DNA from: Planctomycetota bacterium | Lineage (GTDB): Bacteria; Planctomycetota; UBA8742; UBA2392 | DNA: 59,055 bases | NCBI GenBank assembly: GCA_020845475.1 | Contig: JADLFN010000001.1 | Coordinates: 1-59,055 of the forward strand | Direction of reading: 5' to 3' | Shown: positions 1-11,000 of the stretch, piece after piece | Position numbering within the stretch: the stretch's first letter is position 1 | Layout: the number at the start of each line of letters is the position of its first letter | The notes under the pieces: generated by a model | The model's input: the letters and a program-made list of their open reading frames with translations, nothing else | Database searches by the model: none | What the model was told of the DNA's origin: nothing | Position numbers and translations under genes: made by a program

Positions 1-238
1 CGGGCGCGGTCACGTAGCAATGATGCTGGAAGAAGTTGAGGTGGCGCCACGTTCGCTCGGCGAAGTCGTGGGCCTTGCACATCCGCCCGCACTCGGGGCA
101 GGGATAGAGAGCGCCGCGCTCGGCTTCGATGCGCAGGTCAAGGCGGTGCGGGTTGACGTTGATGTCGAGATGAGAGGTGACGATGCGCCAGGGCGATTCC
201 AGCCCAAGGCCAATCGAGAAAATCTGGTTAGCGTCCAT
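1..238 (-). CDS. ISL3-family transposase, N-terminal part (runs off window)
   Basis: Reading the minus strand from ATG at 238 gives 79 codons that stay open to the window edge. The product begins MDANQIFSIGLGLESPWRIV and continues with a CPECGRMCK zinc-ribbon pair followed by HDFAERTWRHLNFFQH. A CPxCG...C pair followed by 'H-D-ER-WRHL' is the hallmark of the zinc-finger region of ISL3-family transposases, which cut and paste IS elements and leave short target duplications. The catalytic DDE part lies outside the window, so activity cannot be judged. The frame is intact over everything visible. The element probably ends near 290, where its upstream flank meets the interrupted gene that follows. 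Confidence 0.85.
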   Translation of the reverse strand, partial: MDANQIFSIGLGLESPWRIVTSHLDINVNPHRLDLRIEAERGALYPCPECGRMCKAHDFAERTWRHLNFFQHHCYVTAP

Positions 239-290
239 GCCCCAATGCTACCCTGCAGCGACCGTTTTCCATACGATTCAGCGAGGAACC
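1..290 (-). mobile_element. ISL3-type insertion sequence, right-hand end
   Basis: This covers the partial transposase plus about 50 nt of upstream flank. The outer end is placed near 290 because the neighbouring protein stops looking like a normal sequence at that point: the acidic run ending DEDDK is followed by an unrelated tail. On the minus strand the sequence there begins GGTTCCTCGCTGAATCG, a plausible terminal repeat start. The other terminal repeat and the target duplication are off the window, so the boundary is inferred to within roughly 10 nt. Confidence 0.55.
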
Positions 291-701
291 GATTTTGTCA
301 TCTTCGTCGAGTTTGTATTGAATTTCCTTCCCCTTATCATCGTAATACTTTGTCGGTGCCTTAACACCCTGGTTCCATGTGTAGGTCCATTCGTCTTTTG
401 TAACGTTTGCACTGGAGATGTAGGTGTAGTTACCCTCTGCCTTGCAAGTCAGTGTACAAGTGGTCCACTTATTGGGATCCTCTTTGCCGGTGATTTGTAC
501 ATCGACCTTATAGTGAACTTGGAGGTCGCCGGCGCTCGTGTCCCACGAACTGCGCCCGGAACGCTGGCCTGCGGGATTCGGGTTCCAGTTCGCATTTGTA
601 TCATTCACCTCCACGCCATTGATTTCCCACGTATAACTCTTGGGCGTTGCGGTTCCATCGCATGATGACGTCCCGGCGGGATCTGGATCTTTTTCAGTCA
701 A
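291..701 (-). pseudogene. Fragment of an exported protein gene cut by the IS
   Basis: A minus-strand frame reads for about 137 codons from a TTG at 701 into the IS boundary. It encodes a polar, Trp/Tyr/Thr/Asn-rich sequence with several Cys (for example TWEINGVEVNDTN and WTTCTLTCKAEGNYTY), typical of a beta-sandwich extracellular segment. No good start codon or ribosome site precedes it, and an in-frame TAG lies just upstream at 732-734. At the other end it runs into the ISL3 flank and stops after a short foreign tail. It is therefore a middle piece of a larger gene, broken on both sides. I do not recognise the family. Confidence 0.5.
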
Positions 702-717
702 GTCCCCCCATGAACCT

Positions 718-742
718 AAAAAGGGGTCAGGCTACTTTTACG
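718..742. repeat. GGGGTCAGG-type dispersed motif, copy 1
   Basis: The sequence AAAAAGGGGTCAGGCTACTTT lies exactly between two gene remnants. The core recurs as TGACCCCTTTTTAG near 40946 and as an inverted pair at 57329-57368. It resembles the GGGGTCAG-type sites seen near REP-associated tyrosine transposases, but no such transposase is in the window. Confidence 0.5.
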
Positions 743-1223
743 GCGGCTCTGGAGGCGGATTCTGCGGCGACTGTTGTGTTGCGGGCGCTGCGAGGGTCAA
801 CTTGTTTCCTGCATCGGCCAGATCGACGAAAACGGCTGGCGCGCCTTCCAGAACAGCTATCTGGCCTTTGGCGAAGCTTTGCAAAGCCGCGTGTTGTTTG
901 ACGGCGCCATGGCCCGCTGGTCGGCCATTGACACCGACACCCCCGGCCCCGGCCAGAGCACGATCACTTTGGATGATTCGATCACCTTGACTGCCGATTC
1001 CCTCAACGGCGCCTTGCTATACTTGGCGCGGCCCGGCGAGGCTGTGGATCGGCACATGGAGACGAATGTCGTGGATACGACAAGCGGAACCATCATCATC
1101 GACGACCCCAGCGGAGACTTCGCAGCCGCGCTGGCCGAGGCCACGGGCGACCCGTCGCACTTCGCCCCGCCGATCCAGGATTTCGTGCCCTTGCGAGGCT
1201 CCACTGGAGCCTCGCTTCGGTAA
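743..1223 (+). pseudogene. Remnant of an unrecognised gene (C-terminal end)
   Basis: The plus frame ending at 1223 reads as a believable protein end: GWRAFQNSYLAFGEALQSR, then SITLTADSLNGALLYLARPG and a stop. Its only upstream start is a TTG at 774 without a ribosome site, and the preceding in-frame residues are an implausible Arg/Leu run. The first ~60 nt look more protein-like in a second frame (ALEADSAATVVLRALRG), which suggests a frameshift near 800. The 5' end coincides with the repeat at 718-742. I read it as the decayed 3' end of a longer gene and cannot name the family. Confidence 0.4.
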
Positions 1224-1421
1224 GTCTCCCTTCGGTCGATCTTCGCTTTCAACACTTCCAAGGTGACCCACGCGCCCACTATCAGACGCAGGCACATGCA
1301 CGTCAGCACCCGGCTTCGCATCGATCTTGCGTTTTTCTAATTCTTTTCGTCGGATTTTGCGTGAAGGAATATTTCTTTGTGCGTGATTATGGCGTGGGCC
1401 AACTTTGAAAGGGAGACCGCC

Positions 1422-1724
1422 ATGTTCAAGCTTACCGCACTCACGCTTCTACTTACTGCTTGCTTTGCCGCGCCTGCTTTTGCCGGGCCGCGTGATCGCG
1501 CCGAGGATCGTCGGGACCGTCGCGAGGATCGCCGCGACCGCGCCGAGGATCGTCGGGACCGTGCTGAAGACCGCGCCGATCGCGCAGAGGATATCCGCGA
1601 CGCGGCTACCTTTACGGGTATAGGCGACATCCTTGAAGACATCGCCGATGCCGCCGAAGATCGTCGCGACCGCGCAGAGGACCGCCGTGATCGCGCTGAA
1701 GATCGCCGCGACCGCCGCCACTAA
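1422..1724 (+). CDS. Small exported Asp-Arg-Ala-Glu repeat protein
   Basis: This 100-residue protein starts at ATG 1422, chosen because AAAGGGAG lies 7-14 nt upstream and a clean signal peptide (MFKLTALTLLLTACFAAPAFA) follows at once. After cleavage the mature part is almost only DRAEDRRD-type heptads in two blocks (about residues 24-53 and 78-100). A short hydrophobic insert, ATFTGIGDILEDIADAAE, separates them. Such alternating acid/base repeats favour a long charged single helix or helical hairpin. The Cys at residue 14 lies inside the hydrophobic segment without a convincing lipobox. The gene is monocistronic and followed by a strong terminator. Function unknown; a periplasmic or envelope role is an inference from the signal peptide. 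Confidence 0.7.
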   Translation: MFKLTALTLLLTACFAAPAFAGPRDRAEDRRDRREDRRDRAEDRRDRAEDRADRAEDIRDAATFTGIGDILEDIADAAEDRRDRAEDRRDRAEDRRDRRH

Positions 1725-1740
1725 ACGCTCGCGTTGTGCA

Positions 1741-1774
1741 GCAAGGCGCGCAGCAGCGCGCCTTGCTTTATTTC
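1741..1774 (+). terminator. Rho-independent terminator after the DRAED-repeat gene
   Basis: An 11-bp perfect stem (GCAAGGCGCGC / GCGCGCCTTGC) with a 4-nt loop is followed by TTTATTTC. It lies 17 nt after the stop codon at 1724. Confidence 0.85.
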
Positions 1775-2014
1775 ATGCCTGCGTCATTAGAAAACAACGC
1801 CAATTCCACCTAAGTCCGATAAAGCACTTGCTGAAGTTTGGCAAAATCGTCTCAAGTATATACGCACAAAGAACTTAGAACCGCACTTCGAGGCGCTTGA
1901 TTTCTTGACGCTTGGCTCCTGCTGCGGTAGCATTACCCCGCTTTGAGTTGCCTTGCTTTGCACCTGCCCCCGGCTTGCGGGGACGGCTGTTTTCGCTGTA
2001 TCGCGGAGCGCACT

Positions 2015-5000
2015 TTGACGAGGCTGGGGCACATTCTTCTGGCTGCGATGCTTGCCTTGGGAGCATCGGGCGTTCTTGCACAAACTTTCACCAGTACACC
2101 CAACGTAGCCATCCCTGATGGTAGCCGCACCGGGGTCACGAGCACGATTGCCATTCCCGCCACGAGCGACCGGATATCTTCGTTCCGGTTGGATTTGCGC
2201 ATCAACCATAATGAAGTTGGCAACCTCGACATCTTTCTGATTCCGCCGTGGGCGAGCTGGGCGGGGCCTTACACGCTGGTGCAGAATGAATTCTCTACGA
2301 CTTCAGAGGCACTCAACGCGCCCTTCCCGCGCGGAGTGATTGAGCTTTCCACGGATAACGGCGGCAACGGCAATAACTTTGGATCGGGCAACGGGCCCTA
2401 CACTTACGCCCGTTTCTCCGCCGCCGGAGACCCGATCGACCCGGCCACGCAGGCGATTACTGCGGGTGCGGTAGCTTACACGGCCAACGTTTACATTCCT
2501 GAAGGCGTGGACGCCTTTGAGGATCTCTACGGGCGCAACCCCAGCGGAACCTGGACGCTCGTCGTCGCCGACGATGACACCGCCGGCAACGACGGCACGC
2601 TGGTAAGCTGGCGTATCACCTATGCCGCGGTAGCTGCGAACACTCTTTACGCCCACCTCGGCGCCAACAACGATCCCGGCCTGCCCATTGTGCGCGGCGC
2701 GGCTTCACAGGTGCTGGGCCAGTTCCGGCTGGATGCCACGGCGGCCGCGACCGTTACGAGCGTCGTGTTCCGCGAATCGGCGGCGACGAATCTCGACGGG
2801 TTGTTGACGGCGGCTTCGCTCTATCGCGACAACAACGGTGACGGCCTGCTTGATGGCGGCGACACGCTCCTGAATACGGCGGTTCCGGCCGTATCGCCCA
2901 ATATCACGTTCAACTTCGCGCAGGCTATTGGCGCGGGAGCGGGCGTTGACCTTCTACTCGTGGGCACCGTCGCGGCGTCGCCTGCGCCGGTTTCGATGCA
3001 GATGGAAATCCAGACGGCGGCGTCGATCACCTCGACGCTGACGGAGGCGGGCCTGTTTGCACGGCGCGCGGGGCCGCGCCCCTTTGTGAGCGCAACGACG
3101 TTCACTTATCGCCCGCTGCAGCCGGACCTGATCACCGACAACAACGACACCGGCATCACGCGCGGCATCACCGTACCTGCCACAACGGACCGCATCAACT
3201 CGCTGCGGGTTGGCGTGCGTTTGAACCACACGTACGCGGCTGACCTGGACATTTACCTGCTGCCGCCGGGTGTGAACTGGTCGCCGCCCTACGCAATTCC
3301 GGACAATGGGCCCGTGACCAGCGCGCCGCCCGGCGCGATCGAGCTTTCAACGGATAACGGCGTAGGCGGCAACAACTACGGCGCCGACGTCACAAGCACG
3401 ACTTACAACTATGCGCGTTTTTCAGGCGCGGCAGACCCGACCTGGGCAACGGCCACGAATATCGTGGGCGCAGCCGCGCCGTTTACGGCGGCGGCCCATT
3501 ACCGGCCGGAGGGTCTGTCCGCCTGGAACCTCAATTACTCGGGCGACCCCAGCGGCAACTGGCGCCTGATTGTGGTGGATTCCTGGGGCGTTGACGTCGG
3601 CTACCTGATTTCGTGGCAGCTTGAGTATGTGGCGATTTCCACGCCGCAATTCTGGGTCGTGGCGGGAGAAGATAACACGCCCGGCACGCCGGCCTACATC
3701 GGCACGGCGGGCAACGTGCTGGGGCAAATCAAGCTGGAATCGTTTGGCACGAACTCAAGCGTCAGCCAGATTGTGGTGCGCGAGCAAAACGGCCTTTCGC
3801 TCACGGGCAACCTGAGCGCTCTGAACCTGTACCAGGACAACAACGCTGACGGCCTGTTTGACGTGGGCGACACGCTGCTCGATGCGGCCATGCTGACCGC
3901 TACCACGGCCACATTTGACCTCGCGCCCCTGAGCGTGCCCTCGGGCACCTCGGTGCGTTTACTGTTGGTGGGCACCGTGCTGGCCACCCCCGCGAACACC
4001 ACGCTGGCGCTGCAACTGAGCACAGCCGCTGATGTCACCAGCGCGCCCGCGGAGAGCGCGCCGTATGCCGTGCAATTTGGTTCGCACCCGATCCTGACGC
4101 CGAATACTTATGTGGCCACGCCGCCCGGTGGCCTGACGATTCCCGCAAACTCAGGCACGGGCGTGACGAGCACGATTACGATTCCCGCCACACAGGATTT
4201 GATTGGCGCCTTGCGCGTCGGCATCCGCATTGACCACGCGGCGGACCAGGACCTTGACATCTGGCTGATTCCGCCGGGCGTAACGTGGGCTGGCCCTTAC
4301 ACGGTGCCCAACAACGGGGCGAACCCCGTGCCGCCCGCGGGCGTTGTAGAGCTTTCCACGGACAACGGCGCCAACGGCGACAACTACGGCTCCGGCACGA
4401 CGACCTTTGTTTACACCGTGTTCTCACGTAACGGCGACCGCCAGTTCAACACGGGTGCGAGCACCATTGCCGGCGGCACGGCGCCTTTTACGGCCGCGAG
4501 CGGCTACCAGCCGGAAGACACCGCCGATTTCAACCTTCTCTATGGCACAAACCCCAGCGGCAACTGGACGCTGGCCATTGGCGACGATCGCGGCAACTTC
4601 AGCGGCAAGCTGCTTTCGTGGTTCGTGCAATACGTGCCTGCCGAGCGCGCACAGGTGTTCAGCACGCCCACCGCGGGCTTTTCCGATTTCGGCAATCTGC
4701 TCGTTGGCACTCCCAGTGCAGCGCAGGGCTTCCGCGTGCAGAACATGGGCAACTTCTCGCTCACGCTGCCCGCACCTTCGCCTACGGCGGGCATCCGCAT
4801 TACGGGCACGAACGCCGCCGATTTCGTGATTCAGGGTGTGGCACCCAGCGGCGCGCTGGCGGCGGGCGCTTCAACGGCGGCTTTCAATATTGTGTTCACG
4901 CCAAGCGCGCTGGGCTTGCGCACGGCGTTCATCACGGTCACGTGGAACAACTCCGATGCCACGATGCCGCCGACAAGCACGAGCAATTACGCCATCCAAG

Positions 5001-8000
5001 GCACGGGCGCACTGCCCTTGATCGAAGTGCGCGAGTCCGATGTTTCCGTCGGCGCGCTCGTGACCAACGGGCAGGCTGCCGCCAATGGCCGCGCCTTTGG
5101 CAACCAGGATATTGCGGCGGGGCCCACAACGGCGCTGACGATCTTCGTGAATAACATAGGCGTCGTACCCATGACGCTGGGCCTGCCCGCGCTGGGCGGC
5201 GCCAACCCTGGCGATTTTGTACTCAACACGGCAGGCTATCTCACCTCGGTGCCAGCGGGTTCGAGCACGAGTTTCACGCTCGCCTTTGACCCCACCGTGA
5301 TTGGCGCGCGCGCGGCTACGGTCAACTTCACACACAACGCCAGCAACACGGCTTCTCCTTTCACGTTTGCACTGAGCGGCACAGGCGTTCAGCCCACGGT
5401 TACGGTGGCCAGTTCCGGCTCGCCCAGCGAAACCGGGCCGACGGCGGGCACGTTCACGATTACGGGCGCACCGGCGCCCAGCGTGGCGCGCACGGTGAAC
5501 TTCACGATGAGCGGCTTGGCGAATTTCGCCGTGGGCGTCGATTACAACCTCAGCGGCACGGCCAGTTACAACGGCGGCACAGGCCAAGGCACGGTCACGC
5601 TGGGCATCAGTGGCACGGCGGTGATTACCTTGACGCCGGTCAATGACGCCGTCGTAGAAGCTATCGAAAGCGCCACCCTGACGCTCAACGCGGGCACGGA
5701 TTACGCCATCGGCGCGCCCAGCGCGGCTACGCTGAACATCGCCGACAACGACACCGCTACGATTACACTTGGTAGCTCCGGCTCGCCCAGTGAGGCGCCG
5801 GCCAACGGCACGTTCACCATCAGCACGGCGCAAACCCTCGAAGTCGCACTGACGATCAATTTCACGATGAGCGGCGTGGCTGTGGCTGCCGATTACGCGC
5901 TGGCGGGAACAGCAAGCTTTGCATTCCCCAATGGCAGCGTCACGCTTGGCCCCGGCGTTGCACCCAGCGTCAATGTCACGCTCACGCCTGTGAACGATGC
6001 CTTTGTGGAAGGCCCCGAGACGGCGACGATGACGATTACTGCCGGCACGCAATACACCGGCACGCCGAATACGACGCTCACAATTGCCGACAACGACACG
6101 GCCACCGTCACGGTGACCTCGGGCGGCGCGCCAAATGAAACGGGCCCCGTCAATGGCACTTACACGGTGACGGTTACGCCGCAGCCGCGCAACGCCATGA
6201 CGGTGAACATTTCGCTTTCCGGCGCGGCCCAGTTCGGAGCGGGCTTCGATTACACGATCTCCGGCGCGGCTATCACTTCGCCCGCGGGCGGTGCGGGGCC
6301 GTGGGTCGGCACCGTAAGCATTCCCGGCGGCTCAGGAGCCAGTTTCGGCGCGATTGTCACCTTGCAAACGCTCAACGACGCGCGTGTTGAAGCCACGGAG
6401 CTGGCCACGCTCAGCACTACCGCTGACACGGTTTTGACGGACCCGGCGTACAGCGTGGGCGCGCCGGCCAGCGCCAACCTCAGCATTCTCGACAATGACA
6501 CGGCCAGCGTCAGCGTGACGTCAACGGGCACGGCAGCTGAACCCGGCACGGCCGCAACGTACACAGTCGCAACCACAAGCGAGCTTGAAACGCCGGTGAC
6601 GGTCAGCTTCAACATGAGCGGCAGCGCGCAGACTTCACCCGGCGGCGACTACAACCTGAGCAGCGCCGGCGGCAGCTTCACAGGCCCCGGCGGCACCGCC
6701 GTGTTGCCCGTGGGCACCGCGACGAGCGTCATCGTCACGCTCACGCCCGTGAACGACGCGATTGTCGAGGCCACGGAAACGGCCACGCTCACCGTGCTAA
6801 CGGCGGGTCAGGCCACGGCGGCTGCGCCGACGAATGCGACCATCAACATCACGGACAACGACACGGTCACGGTTACGGTTACGTCCACGGGCACAGCGGC
6901 CGAGCCCGTTACTTCGGCCACTTACACGATCCAGGGCGCGGGCACACTTGAAACGCCGGTCACGGTGAGTTTCACGATGAGCGGCACAGCAGGCAATGGC
7001 GTGGATTACACGCTGGCAGGAACGGGCACCCTGCCCGTGGGCACGAACACGCAGGCCATCATCGCGCTCAACCCCATCGATGAACTGCGCGTCGAGGCCA
7101 CGGAGACGGCGCAACTCACGCTCAACGCCGGCGCGCAAGTTACGGTGGGTGCGCCCGCCAGCGCCACGCTGAATATCACGGACAATGACACCGCCACGGT
7201 CAACGTCAGCTTCGCCGGTTCGCCCAGCGAAACCGGGCCGACGAACGGCACGTACACGCTTTCAACGGCGGCGACGATCGATGTTCCGCTCGTCGTCAAT
7301 TTCTCCATGAGCGGCACGGCAGTTGCCGCCGATTACGCTCTTGCCGGTGCGACCAGCTACACATTCCCCAACGGCACGGCCACGTTGGCCGTGGGCGTGG
7401 GTTCAAGCGTTATCATCACGCTCACCCCCGTTGACGACGTGATTGTCGAGGGTACGGAAACCGCCACACTCACAATTTCCGGCGGCGGGCAGGTCGTCGT
7501 CGGCACCGCGTCCCAGACGCACAACATCGCCGACAATGATGCGGCCACGGTCACCCTCAGCTCCAGCGGCACACCTGCGGAAGGCAGCGCGTCAGTCAGC
7601 ACCTTTACGATTGCCACTACGGCGACGCTGGCCGCGCCGCTGACCGTCAACTTCACGATGTCGGGCCTGGCCAGCACGGCCAACGGAACGGATTACACGC
7701 TGGCCGGCTTTGCCACGTACGGAAATCCTTCAGGCACGGCCACGCTGCCCGCCGGTGTTGCGCCCAGCGTCAACGTGACGTTCACCGTAGTGGACGACGC
7801 CTTTGTCGAAGGTCCTGAAGACATCGTCATGACGCTTGACGCGGGCCTGTATACCATTGGCGGCTCGGGCACATCGTCGCTGACAATCGCCGACAACGAC
7901 GTTGCGGCCATCAGCGTAACGCAAGGCGGTTCGCCCAGCGAAACAGGCCCCGCCAACGGCACATACACGATCACGGCCACACCGGCACCGGTGCGCGACA

Positions 8001-11000
8001 TGCTGGTCAATTTCGCTATGAGCGGAACGGCCAGCTTTGCCGCCGGTGGCGATTACACACTCAGCGGCACCACCAGTTTCTCGCAAGTCACGGGCTTGGG
8101 CTCCGTGACCATCGGCGTTGGCGGCAGCGTGGTTGTCACGCTGGCTCCGGTCAACGACGCCATCGTTGAAGCCGGTGAAACCGCCACGCTCAGCGTAACC
8201 GCCGACGGCGTCTTCACCGACCCTGATTACAGTGGCACGCCCGCCCAAACGCACACGATTGCCGACAACGACACGGTCAGCGTCAGCGTGACCTCGAGCG
8301 GCTCTCCCAGTGAATCGGGCGCCACGGGCACGTACACAATCCAGAGTGCCAGCACGCTCGAAACGCCGGTGACCGTCACGTTCGCCATGAGCGGCGTCGC
8401 CGGCAACGGCGTGGATTACAACCTTAGTGGCACGGGCACGCTGCCCGTGGGCACGAACACGCAGGCGATCATCACGCTCACGCCCGTCAATGATGCGCGC
8501 GTTGAGGCCACCGAGGACGCGATTCTCACGCTCAACGCCGGCGCACAGGTTACGGTCGGCGCGCCCAGTAATGCCGTGCTGAATATTCTGGATAACGACG
8601 TCGCCACGGTCACGGTTTCAACAAGCGGCACACCCACGGAAACCGGCCCGGTTGCCGCCATTTACACGCTGAGCACGACCGACATTCTCGACGTGCCCGT
8701 CACGGTTTCCTTCCTTATGTCCGGCGCGGCTTCCACCACCCCCGGCACCGATTACAACCTGAGCAGCGCAGGCGGCACGTTTACCGGCCCCGCCGGCACG
8801 GCCGTTTTGCCTGTGGGCACCGGTACGAGCGTGAACGTAACGCTCACGCCCATCGATGACGCGCGCGTGGAAGCCAACGAAGCCGCGACGTTGACGGTGC
8901 AGACCGCAGGCCAGGCGCAGGCCGGAGTGCCCGCAGCGGGCACGCTGAACATTGCGGACAACGATATCGCGGTGATCACTGTGACGCCCGCAGGCACGCC
9001 GGGCGAATCCGGCGCGACGGGCACTTATCTCGTGGCCACGGGCGCGACGCTTGAAATCGCGCTTACCGTGAATTTCGCCATGAGCGGTGTTGCGGTGAAC
9101 GCCGACTACGCGCTCAGCGGCACGGCAAGTTTTGCGTTCCCCAACGGCAGCGTTACGTTGCCCATGGGCACGGGTTCAAGCGCGCTGGTGACGCTCACGC
9201 CTGTGAACGATGCGCTCGTTGAAGGCCCCGAAGATGCCACGCTTACCGTCACGGCGGGCGCGCAGTACAACGGCACACCCTTTGGCACGCTGACAATTGC
9301 CGATAACGATACGGTCGTGATTACCCTGAGTGCGCTGGGTGCGCCCAGCGAAACCGGCCCCACGGCGGGCACGTTCCGCGTCACGGCCACGCCACAGCCG
9401 GCGGCGAACATGAGCGTGAATCTTTCGCTCTCCGGCGGCGCAACTTTTGGCGGCGCCTTTGATTACAGCGTCGCAGGTGCCACGATTTCGACGGCCCCCG
9501 GTGGCGTTGGCCCCTGGGTTGGCACGGTCTCGATTCCCGGCGGTGCAGGCGCGAGCACGTTCGTTGATATCACGATTACGCCCAACGATGACGCGCGCGT
9601 TGAAGCCACAGAGAACGTGCAGCTCGACATCACGGCCGACACGCTCCTGACAGATCCCGATTACAGCGGCACGCCCAGCGATACGCTGAACATTGCTGAC
9701 AACGACACGGCCAGCGTGAGCGTGACTTCCAGCGGCTCAGCGAGCGAACCGGGCACCGGCGCGACTTACATTATTCAGAGTGCCAGCACACTCGATGTGC
9801 CGGTCACCGTTACGTTCACGATGAGCGGCAGCGCGCAAACCAGCGCGGGCGGCGATTACAACCTCGCCAGCGCGGGCGGTAGCTTCACCGGCCCCGGCGG
9901 CACGGCGATATTGCCTGTGGGCACGAACACTCAGATTGTCGTCACGCTCACGCCCGTCAATGACGCCATCGTCGAAGCCACTGAAAGCGCCGATTTCACG
10001 GTGATCACGGCGGGCCAGGCCACGGCCGTTGCGCCAGTGAGCGCTTCGCTCAACATCAGCGATGATGACACGGCCACCGTCAACGTCAGCTTTGCCGGCT
10101 CGCCCAGCGAAGCAGGCCCGACTAACGGCACGTACACACTCAGCACCACCGCCACGCTTGAGGTTGCGCTCACGGTCAACTTCCTCATGAGCGGAACGGC
10201 ATCCACCGTGCCCGGCACCGATTACAACATCGCAAGCGCAGGCGGCAGCTACACCGGCCCCGGTGGCACAGCGATCTTGCCCGTGGGCGTCGCACCCAAT
10301 GTGGTCATCACGCTCGCGCCCATCGACGATGTGCTCGTTGAGGGCGGCGAGACAGCCATGCTGACGATTTCCGGCGGCGGCCAGGTGGTCGTCGGCACGT
10401 CAAACCAGACGCATACGATTGCCGACAACGACACCCCCACAGTCACGATAAGCGCCAGCGGCACACCCGCCGAAGCCGGCGGCGGCGGCACGTTCGCGAT
10501 TTCCACAAGCGCAACGCTCGCCGTTCCGCTCACGGTGAACTTCACGATGTCGGGCCTCGCGTTCACCACCCCCGGCACCGATTACACGCTGGCCGGTTTT
10601 GCGACTTACGCCAGCCCCAGCGGCACGGTGACGCTGCCCGCGGGCGCTGCGCCGAGCGTGAACGTCACGTTTGCCGTTACCAACGATACGTTCGTTGAAG
10701 GCCCCGAAAGCGTCATCATGACGCTCAACGCGGGCCTTTACACCATCGGCGGCGCGGGCTTTGACACGCTCTCGATTGCCGATAACGACACCGCCGTAGT
10801 CACCATGACTTCCTCGGGCTCGCCCAATGAAACGGGCCCCGTCAACGGAACCTACACAATCCGCGTCACGCCCCAGCCGCGCCATGTGATGAGCGTGAAC
10901 TTTGCGCTCTCCGGCACGGCGCAGTTCGGCGCGGCTTTCGATTACGCGATTTCCGGCGCAAGTATCAGCACGGCACCCGGCGGCAGTGGCCCGTGGCTGG

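Noticed and set aside
1838..1864. Promoter-like TTGGCA and TATATA upstream of the giant gene
   Set aside because: The spacing (13-15 nt) is too short for a confident promoter, so it was not listed as a feature.
4871..6052. Long open frame (393 codons) on the minus strand within the giant gene
   Set aside because: It mirrors the Calx-beta coding repeats and is Arg/Ala-rich with no start signal; high GC leaves antisense frames open.
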